Positions 23,872 through 31,933 of a stretch of 62,429 nt of DNA are shown in pieces (the first letter of the stretch is position 1; the number at the start of each line of letters is the position of its first letter). Position numbers and translations under genes: made by a program. The stretch is taken from contig CAJUNA010000034.1 of NCBI GenBank assembly GCA_910587645.1, positions 1 to 62,429 of the forward strand. Reading direction: 5' to 3'. This DNA is from an uncultured Oscillospiraceae bacterium (GTDB taxonomy: Bacteria > Bacillota > Clostridia > Oscillospirales > Oscillospiraceae). Below the pieces are notes generated by a model, which saw only the letters and a program-made list of their open reading frames with translations, was not told the origin of the DNA and made no database searches.

Positions 23872-25428
23872 ATGGAATACATCATTAAATATACCGGCGA
23901 TATCCTCTCGCTGGGCTACCCAACGGAGCTGCTGGACGCGCAGTTTGCCGTCATGGAGGTGGAAGCCGGGGCCGCCGTGCGGCTGCTGGAGTACCAGCAG
24001 GTGTCCTGCTATGAGCCGGCCCGGTACCTCAGCCCCCTGGCGGACAGAAGCATGGAGGCGGCCTGCATCCCGCCGGTCCAGCGGAAGAATGGGCTGGGGC
24101 TGACGGGGAAGGGGGTGCTCATCGGGTTTGTGGATTCGGGGATTGATTTGAGCCATCCGGAGTTCCTGGGGGAGGATGGGAACAGCCGGGTGGTGGCTTT
24201 CTGGGACATGACCCAGGAGGGGACGCCGCCGGAGGGCTTCCTCCACGGCGCGGCCTACACCGGGGAGGAAATTGCCGCCGGGCTGGTTTCCCCCGCCGGA
24301 GGGAGCGGCCATGGCACCGCTGTGGCCGCCGTGGCCGCTGGGCGCAGCGGCGTGGCCCCGGAAGCGTCCATCGCGGCGGTGAAGCTGGCCAGCGCAAGGA
24401 CAACCGATATCATGCGGGCGGTGAAGTACCTGATGGACCAGGCGGAGGAAAAGGGGATGCCCTGCGTGGTGAATATCAGCTACGGCACGAATTTCGGCTC
24501 CCACCAGGGGCAGAGCCTTTTTGAAGCCTACATCGACCAGGCCGCCCAGCGGGGGCGCAGCGCCGTGGTCTGTGCCGCCGGGAATGAGGGAAGCGGCGCC
24601 CACCACTTCCGGGGGCAGCTCATGGAGGGCGGGAGCGTGGACGCGGAGTTTACCGTCTCTACCCGGAGGGAGATGGTGTATCTCTCCCTGTGGAAAAGCT
24701 TTGCCGATGAGGCGGTGCTTGAACTGACCCTGCCTAATGGGCAGTCTACGGGGCCGCTGACGGAGGGAACCAGGTTTTTCCGGTTCGGTTCCATTCGGGT
24801 GTCGGCGTTTTATGGCGTCCCTACCCATTACAGCGCCTCGCAGGAAGCCATCTTCCTGCTGGAAGCCCCGCCGGGGGAGCTGGATGGGCTGTGGAAGCTG
24901 CGGTGCCAGGGGAAACGGGTGTCCGACGGGCGGTTTGACATCTGGCTGCCGACCATCGAGGAGGTCAGCGACCGGACCGCCTTCCTCCAGCCGGAGCCGG
25001 ATTTGACCATCACGCTGCCCGCTACGGCCCTTTACCCCATCTCCGTGGGGGGATACCGGACGGAGACGGAGACCGTCAGCCCCTTTTCCGGACGGGGCGA
25101 TCAGGGCTGCTGGGGGCGGGTGATGCTGGACCTGACCGCCCCGGCGGAGGGCGTCCGCTCCGCCAAGGCCGGGGGAGGCTACGATGTTTACACCGGCACC
25201 AGCATGGCCGCGCCCTTCGTCTCCGGCTCGGCGGCGCTGATGATGGAATGGGGCATTGTCCAGGGGAACGACCCGTTCCTTTATGGCCAGCGGGTGAAGG
25301 CGTTTTTGAGCAAAGGGGCACTGCGCAGCCCGTTTTTGACCTACCCGAACCCCCAGTGGGGATACGGGCGGCTGAATCTGTGCGGGACTATGAACGAATT
25401 GGTCAATCATGTGGAAAGGGGGCTGTAA
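23872..25428 (+). CDS. subtilisin-like germination protease, Csp family (first copy)
   Basis: A 518-residue S8 peptidase without a signal peptide, as usual for spore-packaged Csp proteins. The triad is intact: Asp about 88 (IGFVDSGIDLSHPE), His about 147 (GSGHGTAVA) and Ser about 444 (GTSMAAPFVSG), with the oxyanion Asn in AAGNEG. A beta-rich insertion between Asn and Ser (about 250-400) matches the jelly-roll domain of CspB. The first 70 residues form the prodomain. The ATG at 23872 has GGGAGG five bases upstream. It should cleave the SleC pro-region. It is two bases from the next gene, so they are co-transcribed. Confidence 0.9.
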   Translation: MEYIIKYTGDILSLGYPTELLDAQFAVMEVEAGAAVRLLEYQQVSCYEPARYLSPLADRSMEAACIPPVQRKNGLGLTGKGVLIGFVDSGIDLSHPEFLGEDGNSRVVAFWDMTQEGTPPEGFLHGAAYTGEEIAAGLVSPAGGSGHGTAVAAVAAGRSGVAPEASIAAVKLASARTTDIMRAVKYLMDQAEEKGMPCVVNISYGTNFGSHQGQSLFEAYIDQAAQRGRSAVVCAAGNEGSGAHHFRGQLMEGGSVDAEFTVSTRREMVYLSLWKSFADEAVLELTLPNGQSTGPLTEGTRFFRFGSIRVSAFYGVPTHYSASQEAIFLLEAPPGELDGLWKLRCQGKRVSDGRFDIWLPTIEEVSDRTAFLQPEPDLTITLPATALYPISVGGYRTETETVSPFSGRGDQGCWGRVMLDLTAPAEGVRSAKAGGGYDVYTGTSMAAPFVSGSAALMMEWGIVQGNDPFLYGQRVKAFLSKGALRSPFLTYPNPQWGYGRLNLCGTMNELVNHVERGL

Positions 25429-25430
25429 CC

Positions 25431-27143
25431 ATGCGCTTGTCGCCGGAAACCATGGAATTTATCCAAGCGCCGGATACCGTTGATTTTATCGCCCGGGCTA
25501 CCGACGCGTTTTTTGAGTACGCCAGAAATTCCACCGAGGTGGTGCTGGGGCAGACGCTCTCCGGACGGTATGTGCTCAGCTACGTGAAGCGGGAGAATTT
25601 CCAGAAGGTGGCGGACGCCCTGGGCGCGGCGTTTATCAGCTCCGTGCCGGTGGTGCTGGGGCTGTTGGACCGGCCGGCGCTGGACGCGGCGGGGGTCTCC
25701 CAGGTGCAGAGCCAGCCGTACCTGAACCTGAAGGGCAGGGGGGTGCTGCTGGGTTTCGTGGATACGGGCATCGACTATACCCAGGACGTGTTCCGCTACG
25801 AGGACGGCACCAGCAAGATCCAGTACATCTATGACCAGACCGCCGGGGGAGACCCGCCCCCTGGGTTCCTCATCGGCCGGGAGTACAGCAAGGCGGATAT
25901 CGATGCCGCGCTGGCTTCCGATGACCCCTATGAACTGGTACCCCAGCGGGACGAGGACGGGCATGGGACGTTCCTGGCCTCCGTGGCGGCGGGGCGGCAG
26001 ACGGAGGAGTTTTCCGGCGCGGCCCCGGACGCGGAGATCATCGCCGTGAAGCTGAAAAAAGCGCGGCCTTTTTACCGGGAAAAGTACTGCGTCCCGCCGG
26101 AACAGCAGAATGCTTATGAATCCAGCGCCGTTATGCTGGGGGTGGAGTACATCCTTCGGAAGGCCAGGGAACTGGACCGGCCGGTGGCCATCTGCATCGG
26201 GCTTGGCACCAACGCCGGGGGGCATGACGGGGCCAGCGTCTTTGAGGAATACCTAGGCGGTGTGTCTTTGCAAAAAGGCGTGTGCCTGTGCGCGGCGGCG
26301 GGAAATGAAGCGGAGGCCCGCCATCACACCGGCGGTGTCCTCCAGCCGGGGGAGGAGCCGGGGCAGGTGGATCTGAAGGTGGGGGAACGGGCTGGGGACG
26401 TGTACCTGGCGGTGTGGAACACGGTGGCGGACCGGCTGTCGGTGTCGGTGCGCTCCCCCTCCGGGGAACTGGTGGGCCGGGTGCCTGCAAGGCCGGGAAC
26501 CGCCCCCGCGGTGGATGTGAAGCTGGTGCTGGAAGCGGCCCGGGTGCAGGTAGAATACCATTTCCCCGTGGAGGGCAGCGGGGGGCAGCTGACCGTCATT
26601 CGGATCCTGGGGGCTACGCCGGGGGTATGGAGCATCCGGCTCCATGGGGACATCCTCCTCAACGGGGGGTACCAGGTGTGGCTCCCCATGACCGGGTTTG
26701 TATCGCCAACGGTGGAGTTCCTGGCCGCTACGCCGGATTGCACCATCACCAGCCCCGCCTCCGCCGTGGGGGTGATCTGCTGCGGGGCCTATGACAGCGC
26801 CAGCAAGAGCCTGTACGCCAAGTCCTCCCGGGGGCCATCCTGGGATGGGCGGATCCTGCCGGATCTGACCGCCCCGGGAGTGGGGGTGGGCGGCGTCTAT
26901 CCCTACGGACCCGGCATCATGAGCGGCACCAGCGCGGCGGCGGCGGTGCTGGCGGGGGTCTGCGCGCTGCTGCTCCAATGGGGCGTCCATGAGGGGAACG
27001 ACCCGTCTATGGGTACCTACCAGATCCGGGCGTACCTGATCCGCGGGTGCCTGCGGCGGCCGGACATGGCCTACCCGAACAACCAGTGGGGGTATGGGTC
27101 CGTACAGCTTATGCAGAGCTTTCATCTGATGCGGGAGCTGTAA
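25431..27143 (+). CDS. subtilisin-like germination protease, Csp family (second copy)
   Basis: A 570-residue paralogue of the preceding protease. The triad is Asp about 111 (LLGFVDTGIDY), His about 178 (DGHGTFLAS) and Ser about 501 (GTSAAAAVLAG), with AAAGNEA as oxyanion site. The N-terminal prodomain spans about 1-95 and a jelly-roll insertion about 310-460. In Clostridioides difficile the equivalent CspC and CspA parts are pseudoproteases that sense germinants; here no triad residue is missing, so both proteins may be active. The start at 25431 follows the previous stop by two bases and has GGAAAGGGGG upstream; the longer open frame from 25248 overlaps the first protease. Confidence 0.9.
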   Translation: MRLSPETMEFIQAPDTVDFIARATDAFFEYARNSTEVVLGQTLSGRYVLSYVKRENFQKVADALGAAFISSVPVVLGLLDRPALDAAGVSQVQSQPYLNLKGRGVLLGFVDTGIDYTQDVFRYEDGTSKIQYIYDQTAGGDPPPGFLIGREYSKADIDAALASDDPYELVPQRDEDGHGTFLASVAAGRQTEEFSGAAPDAEIIAVKLKKARPFYREKYCVPPEQQNAYESSAVMLGVEYILRKARELDRPVAICIGLGTNAGGHDGASVFEEYLGGVSLQKGVCLCAAAGNEAEARHHTGGVLQPGEEPGQVDLKVGERAGDVYLAVWNTVADRLSVSVRSPSGELVGRVPARPGTAPAVDVKLVLEAARVQVEYHFPVEGSGGQLTVIRILGATPGVWSIRLHGDILLNGGYQVWLPMTGFVSPTVEFLAATPDCTITSPASAVGVICCGAYDSASKSLYAKSSRGPSWDGRILPDLTAPGVGVGGVYPYGPGIMSGTSAAAAVLAGVCALLLQWGVHEGNDPSMGTYQIRAYLIRGCLRRPDMAYPNNQWGYGSVQLMQSFHLMREL

Positions 27144-27228
27144 TGCGGTTTCCTGAAAGGGTTTATTGGAAATTGGTATAAAAAAATACTGCACAAAAAC
27201 TGTGTTAAATAATTGTCAATCCAGCCAA

Positions 27229-27257
27229 TTGCATTTTCCCGGGAAATTTGCTATGAT
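27229..27257 (+). promoter_or_regulatory. promoter of the riboswitch-flotillin transcript
   Basis: TTGCAT (27229-27234) and TATGAT (27252-27257) with a 17-base spacer. Transcription would start about 7 bases downstream, at the 5' side of the riboswitch. Confidence 0.6.
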
Positions 27258-27263
27258 AAACAT

Positions 27264-27396
27264 GTCAAAAGGGAGTAGTTCCCCGGTTCCCCCGGGGCGC
27301 GCACCGTCAGGACGGCGCTTCGGCGCCCGGGACGCGCGGAAGTCCCAGGCCAGGATTTTAACGAGACTTTTACCGCAAGGTAGAGGTCTCTTTTTT
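27264..27396 (+). promoter_or_regulatory. yybP-ykoY-type (Mn2+-sensing) riboswitch with terminator platform
   Basis: The 5' side reads GTCAAAAGGGAGTAG and the 3' side CGAGACTTTTACC, the conserved L1/L3 boundary signatures of yybP-ykoY RNAs (consensus AAAGGGGAGUAG ... CGAGACCUUU). Between them lie GC-rich helices. The platform is visible: GAGACTTTTACC (27363-27374) can pair with GGTAGAGGTCTC (27379-27390), followed by six Ts, forming a terminator. The same CTTTT can instead pair with the 5' AAAAG to form P1 and free the gene. In this class Mn2+ binding stabilises the aptamer and turns expression on. No covariance search was possible. Confidence 0.75.
27363..27396 (+). terminator. intrinsic terminator of the riboswitch
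   Basis: A 12-bp stem with two G-T wobbles, loop GCAA, then TTTTTT. It lies about 80 bases before the flotillin start and is mutually exclusive with aptamer helix P1. Confidence 0.85.
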
Positions 27397-27478
27397 CGTA
27401 CCCGGGTACGGAAAACGGCTCCCCTCTGACAGCGGGCTTAGAAGTAAGAAACAAGTGGGATTTTTAAGGAGGAGAAAC

Positions 27479-28951
27479 ATGGAATTTTTGCTGAAATATT
27501 TACCGTTTATCATCATCGCCGCCCTGGTGCTGGTTCTGTTCTTCATGGGCTACCTGAAAGCGCCGCCGGATACCGCGTACATCATCTCCGGCCTGGGCCG
27601 CAAGCGCATCCTTATCGGCAAGGCGGGCTGGCGGGTTCCCTTCTTCGAGCGGGTGGATAAGCTGTCCCTGCGCATTATGCAGGTGGACGTGAAAACCAGC
27701 GAGGCGGTGCCGACCAATGAGTTCATCAACGTCTCCGTGGACGGCGTGGCCAACGTGAAGATCAGCTCCGACCCCGAGCTGCTCAAGCTGGCCGCCGAGG
27801 CCCTCCTGGGCAAGCGGCCCGAGGAGCTGGTGAGTTTGGTTACCCAGGTGCTGGAGGGCAACATGCGGGAGATCGTCGGTTCCGTGGGCCTCAAGGAGAT
27901 GGTCCAGGACCGCCAGGGCGTGGCGCGGAAGATCACCGAGAACGTGGTCCCCGATATGCGCAAGCTGGGGCTTGAGGTGGTCAACTTCAATATCCAGAAC
28001 TTTAAGGACGGGGCAGGCACCATCGAGAATATGGGTATCGACAATGTGGAGCAGATCCGCAAAAATGCCCAGATCGCCAAGGCCAACGCCCAGCGTGACA
28101 TCGCCATCGCCACCTCCCAGGCCCAGCAGGAGGCCAACGCGGTGAAAGTCCAGGCGGAGAAGATGATCGCTGAGCAGGACGCGGCCCTCGCCATCCAGCA
28201 GGCGGAAATGAAGGTCAAGGCCGATACCAAAAAGGCCGAGGCGGACGCCGCCTATTCCATCCAGCAGGAAACCCAGCGCAAAACCATCGAGGTCACCCGG
28301 GTCAGCGCCGACATCGCCCGGAAGGAGAAGGAAGCGGAGCTGGCCGACCGTGAAATCGCCCTGAAGGAGCGCCAGTTGGACGCGGAGGTCCGCAAGCAGG
28401 CCGACGCCATGAAGTACAAGGCCGAGAAGGAAGCGGAGGCCGAGCTGGTCCGCCGCCAGCGGGACGCCGACGCCAAGGCCTATGAAGCTGTCAAGGAAGC
28501 GGAGGCGCGGAAGGCGGAAGCCGAAGCTGTCCGCTTCTCCATGGAGCAGGAAGCTGAGGGTATCCGGGCCAAGGGCCTGGCCGAAGCGGAAGCCATTGAG
28601 AAAAAGGCGGAGGCCCAGAAGAAGATGGGCGAAGCCTCCGTGCTGGAAATGTACCTCACCGCCCTGCCCGAGGTGGTGAAGAACGCCGCCGCCCCCCTGG
28701 CCCAGACAGACCGGATCGTCATGTACGGCGATGGGAACTCTACCAAGCTGGTCAAGGACGTGATGTCCTCCGCCAGCCAGGTAATGGACGGGGTCAAGGA
28801 ATCCACCGGGCTGGACCTTACCGCCCTGCTGGCAGGCGTGGTGGGCGGACGGATGGCCGCGTCCCAGCCTGTGACGGTGGAGGTCAAGGCTGCGGACAGC
28901 GAAGCGAAAGCCGCTTCCGCCGGACAGGAGGAGACTGGTAAAGAAATCTAA
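27479..28951 (+). CDS. flotillin-like SPFH/Band 7 membrane protein
   Basis: A 490-residue scaffold protein of membrane microdomains. Residues about 4-24 form one N-terminal membrane segment (YLPFIIIAALVLVLFFMGYL). The SPFH domain spans about 30-200 (PPDTAYIISGLGRKRILIGK at its start). A long Ala/Glu/Lys/Gln-rich coiled coil (about 205-400) holds many EAEAxRK repeats, and the tail contains ALPEVVKNAAAPLAQTDRIV. This is the FloT/YuaG layout. AAGGAGG sits 6 bases before the ATG at 27479. Control by the upstream riboswitch would tie it to manganese. No NfeD partner gene lies next to it. Confidence 0.9.
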   Translation: MEFLLKYLPFIIIAALVLVLFFMGYLKAPPDTAYIISGLGRKRILIGKAGWRVPFFERVDKLSLRIMQVDVKTSEAVPTNEFINVSVDGVANVKISSDPELLKLAAEALLGKRPEELVSLVTQVLEGNMREIVGSVGLKEMVQDRQGVARKITENVVPDMRKLGLEVVNFNIQNFKDGAGTIENMGIDNVEQIRKNAQIAKANAQRDIAIATSQAQQEANAVKVQAEKMIAEQDAALAIQQAEMKVKADTKKAEADAAYSIQQETQRKTIEVTRVSADIARKEKEAELADREIALKERQLDAEVRKQADAMKYKAEKEAEAELVRRQRDADAKAYEAVKEAEARKAEAEAVRFSMEQEAEGIRAKGLAEAEAIEKKAEAQKKMGEASVLEMYLTALPEVVKNAAAPLAQTDRIVMYGDGNSTKLVKDVMSSASQVMDGVKESTGLDLTALLAGVVGGRMAASQPVTVEVKAADSEAKAASAGQEETGKEI

Positions 28952-28966
28952 ATTTCCCGGGAAAAG

Positions 28967-29002
28967 CGGGGGCGCGCTGGTGATTTTGCCAGTGCGCCCC
29001 CG
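28967..29002 (+). terminator. intrinsic terminator after the flotillin gene
   Basis: CGGGGGCGC-GCTGG pairs with CCAG-TGCGCCCCCG around an 8-base loop, then TTGTTTCC. It is 16 bases after the stop codon. Confidence 0.85.
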
Positions 29003-29049
29003 TTGTTTCCAAATTGATCTCAATTTTGTTTCCAGATTGACTTTTAAAT

Positions 29050-29069
29050 GATACAACTTTGATGCAAGT
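29050..29069 (+). promoter_or_regulatory. shared upstream element, copy 1 (GATACAA-N4-GATGCAAGT)
   Basis: GATACAACTTTGATGCAAGT lies about 120 bases before the first large lipoprotein gene. Sixteen positions are identical to a copy 54-69 bases before the second lipoprotein gene, and a TAAAATATA-like -10 follows 7 bases later. It is likely a regulator site or a duplicated promoter. Confidence 0.55.
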
Positions 29070-29187
29070 GTGTGTAAAATATAGGATATAAAACGGAACC
29101 TTCCGTTCTTTCCCTGCGTCTATACAGATAACAAAATAACCGTCCGGCCATGCCCGGGCGGGCTTATGGAAACAAGGAGGATTTATC

Positions 29188-31767
29188 ATGAAAAGAATTG
29201 GGAAGAGGCTGCCGGCACTGCTGCTGGCGGTATGCCTGCCGCTAGGGCTGCTGGCGGGCTGTGGGAAGAAGGAGGGCACCCAGCAGCTCTCCGCCAATGT
29301 ATATGTGCCAAAGTACCTGGATTTGGGCGTTGATGTGGATTCTATCAGCGATGTCTGCTCCGATGGGGTAAATCTGTATTTCATTGGACGGCAGGAGGAG
29401 GAGCTGAAAATACCCAGCGCGGGCGCCGGCAGTGAAACCGATGCGGCGGCGTATGACGACGCGTATACCTATTACCGGACTACATACGACATCTACCGCA
29501 TGCCCCTGGACGGCAGCGGCAAGGCGGAAAAGCTGGCGAACTATGTCTGCCCTGCCGTGCCCGAGGGGAAGGAGGGCAACGCCTATGTGGATCAGCTCGC
29601 CATCTGCGAGGACGGCACCCTTTGGGTGACGGAAGGTATGTACGTCTGGGGCAGCCTGCCTACGCCGGATCAGGTAGCTGGGATGAACAGCGGGGTGGAG
29701 GCTGGAGACATCGCCGTTGACGATGTGGTCGTGGCCCGGAGCGCGGACATGCCCGCGGAAGTTGCCGCGACAGAACCTATGGAGCCGGTGGAGGCTGAGG
29801 ACGAGTACTATGAGACTATGTTCCGCAAGCGGCTGGACAAGGATGGCGGCGAAATCGCCAGCATCGACCTGTCCAACCTCCAGGAAGCCCTGGCGGACGT
29901 GCTGGACGAAGGGGCCTACGTCAATACCACCTCCTTCGATATCAACGGCAATATGTACGTGAGCTGCGACAGCAAGATCTACGCCCTGGACGAGCAGCTT
30001 AAGGTACGCTTTGCCCTGGAAGGGGAAAACCTGTGGAATGAGTTGATCTCCCTGGGGGGAGGCCTGATGGGCCTGAGCCAGTGGGAGTACGATGAGGAGA
30101 CCGAGACCAGCACCAACAAGTTCCGCACCATCGACCCGGAAAAGCAGGACTGGGGCGTGGAGTATATTATGCCCCAGAACACCTATAACGTCTATCCGGG
30201 CGGCGGGGACTACCTCTATTATTATCAGGTCAACGATGCTATCTTTGGCTTCAAGGCCGGGGAGCCTGACGCCCAGGGCCAGGGTACCGGACAGGGGGAG
30301 CGCCTGTTTTCCTGGCTGGAAGCGGATATCAGCAATGACAACGTCCGGGATTTTTTCTTCCTGCCCGATGGCCGGGTGGCGGCGCTCTTACAGGAGTGGG
30401 ACGAGGACTATGAGAATTCAACCTACAGCGTTGTGCTTATGACCTCCACCCCCCGCGCGGAGCTGCCGGAAAAGACCACCTTGGTCTACGCCAGCCTGTA
30501 CCTGGGCTATGACGTGCGCAACAGGATCATTGATTTCAACAAGAAAAGCGATAAATACCGTATCGAGGTTAAGGATTATTCCGAGTTTGACACCGATGGC
30601 ACCGGCCAGGCGTCCCTGCAAAAGCTGAATACCGAGATCCTGGCGGGCAATGTGCCAGATCTCCTGGATACCAGCAGCATACCCCTGCGCCAGTACGGGG
30701 CCAAGGGGATCCTGGAGGACTTGTGGCCCTTTATCGACAATGACCCGGACCTGGGCCGCGACAAGCTGATGCTCCGGCCCCTGGAAGCCAACCAGCAGGA
30801 TGGCAGGCTTTATGAGATTTTCAGCACCTTCTCCATCCGCACCGTTGTTGGTGCGGGGAAGATCGTTGGGGACCGCAATAGCTGGACCCTGGCGGACTTG
30901 AACGAAGCCCTGGCTAAGATGCCTGAGGGCTGCGCCATCTTTGGCCAGAGCGATACCAAGGACGGGATGCTCAATATGGTAGTGAGCATGAACATGGACC
31001 AGTTCGTGGACTGGGACAAGGGCGAGTGCAGCTTTGACAGCGATGGGTTCAAGGCCCTGCTGGAGTTCTGCAACACCTTCCCCGCCGAGTTCAGTTGGGA
31101 AAATGTGGACTGGGAGGAATGGGAAGAGGAGGAGTCCCGGGTCTACACTGGCAAGCAGCTCCTCGTTCAGTACTCCATCGGCAGCCTTGACCGGGATATT
31201 GCCCGGCTGAACGCCGTATTCAATAACGATGTCTCCTATGTGGGCTATCCTATGGAGGACGGGAGCTGCGGCAGCAGCTTCTCCACTGGCCGCGGTACGG
31301 CCATGACCACCGCCTGCCAGGACAAAGAGGGCGCGTGGAGCTTCATCCGCCAGGAGCTTCTGCCCCGGGATGAGCAGGAGACCGGGCGCAAGCTGCGGTA
31401 TTATGGCAGCTTCCCCATCAACAAGGCGGACTTCGACAAGATGACGGCGGAGGCAATGACGCCGCAGTATGAGACGGATAAAGACGGCAACAACATCCTG
31501 GACGATGACGGCAATCCCATCCCCATCTACGGTACCATATGGATTACCGATGGGATGGAGGTGGATGTGGAGCCCCTCTCCCAGGCAGACGTGGATAAGA
31601 TTATGGGGCTGTACCATCAGATTGATTCTGTCTACCGCTATGACGATAAGATTCTGGACTCCATCAAGGAGGTGGCCGGGGCCTATTTCGCCGGCGACAA
31701 GCCCCTGGATGACGCCGCCAAGCTGATCCAGAGCAAGGTGACGCTGTACGTTAACGAAAACAAGTGA
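29188..31767 (+). CDS. very large extracellular solute-binding lipoprotein (propeller-like N-half, SBP_bac_1 C-half), copy 1
   Basis: A 859-residue lipoprotein: signal peptide with lipobox LLAGC (Cys25). About 30-420 reads as repeated short beta blades (ISDVCSDGVNLYFIG, LAICEDGTLWVTEG, FDINGNMYVSC), like a beta-propeller. About 430-855 is a type-1 solute-binding domain (TLVYASLYLGYDVRNRIIDF, LLDTSSIPLRQYGAKGILED, GAWSFIRQELL). Ordinary binding proteins are 400-550 residues, so the N-half is an added module. An acidic Met/Glu/Ala insert lies near 175-205, and DKDGNNILDDDGN near 765 resembles a Ca2+ loop. It heads an operon with two importer permeases. The ligand is unknown. Confidence 0.85.
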   Translation: MKRIGKRLPALLLAVCLPLGLLAGCGKKEGTQQLSANVYVPKYLDLGVDVDSISDVCSDGVNLYFIGRQEEELKIPSAGAGSETDAAAYDDAYTYYRTTYDIYRMPLDGSGKAEKLANYVCPAVPEGKEGNAYVDQLAICEDGTLWVTEGMYVWGSLPTPDQVAGMNSGVEAGDIAVDDVVVARSADMPAEVAATEPMEPVEAEDEYYETMFRKRLDKDGGEIASIDLSNLQEALADVLDEGAYVNTTSFDINGNMYVSCDSKIYALDEQLKVRFALEGENLWNELISLGGGLMGLSQWEYDEETETSTNKFRTIDPEKQDWGVEYIMPQNTYNVYPGGGDYLYYYQVNDAIFGFKAGEPDAQGQGTGQGERLFSWLEADISNDNVRDFFFLPDGRVAALLQEWDEDYENSTYSVVLMTSTPRAELPEKTTLVYASLYLGYDVRNRIIDFNKKSDKYRIEVKDYSEFDTDGTGQASLQKLNTEILAGNVPDLLDTSSIPLRQYGAKGILEDLWPFIDNDPDLGRDKLMLRPLEANQQDGRLYEIFSTFSIRTVVGAGKIVGDRNSWTLADLNEALAKMPEGCAIFGQSDTKDGMLNMVVSMNMDQFVDWDKGECSFDSDGFKALLEFCNTFPAEFSWENVDWEEWEEEESRVYTGKQLLVQYSIGSLDRDIARLNAVFNNDVSYVGYPMEDGSCGSSFSTGRGTAMTTACQDKEGAWSFIRQELLPRDEQETGRKLRYYGSFPINKADFDKMTAEAMTPQYETDKDGNNILDDDGNPIPIYGTIWITDGMEVDVEPLSQADVDKIMGLYHQIDSVYRYDDKILDSIKEVAGAYFAGDKPLDDAAKLIQSKVTLYVNENK

Positions 31768-31864
31768 CAGAAGATATCCGCGGCTCCAGGGCCAACGGTA
31801 AAATTGAAAATTTTTTGTGAACAATGGCGCTTTAAGGGGAATTTAAGGTTTTTTAGCGGGTTAC

Positions 31865-31884
31865 GATACAAAAATGATGCAAGT
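31865..31884 (+). promoter_or_regulatory. shared upstream element, copy 2 (GATACAA-N4-GATGCAAGT)
   Basis: GATACAAAAATGATGCAAGT lies about 50 bases before the second large lipoprotein gene and is followed by GGTAAGATAGGA. Only the N4 spacer (CTTT versus AAAT) differs from copy 1. An internal promoter here would let the second lipoprotein and downstream genes be made separately. Confidence 0.55.
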
Positions 31885-31933
31885 ACCTGGTAAGATAGGA
31901 AACAGTCCACAAAATAAGGAGGTACATATCAGC

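Noticed and set aside
23815..25410. 531-residue minus-strand open frame
   Set aside because: It mirrors the first Csp protease gene. The product is Pro/His/Arg-rich shadow sequence typical of GC-rich antisense frames.
27500..29056. 518-residue minus-strand open frame
   Set aside because: It is antisense to the flotillin coiled coil. The Leu/Gly/His repetition reflects the reverse of Glu/Ala/Lys codons.
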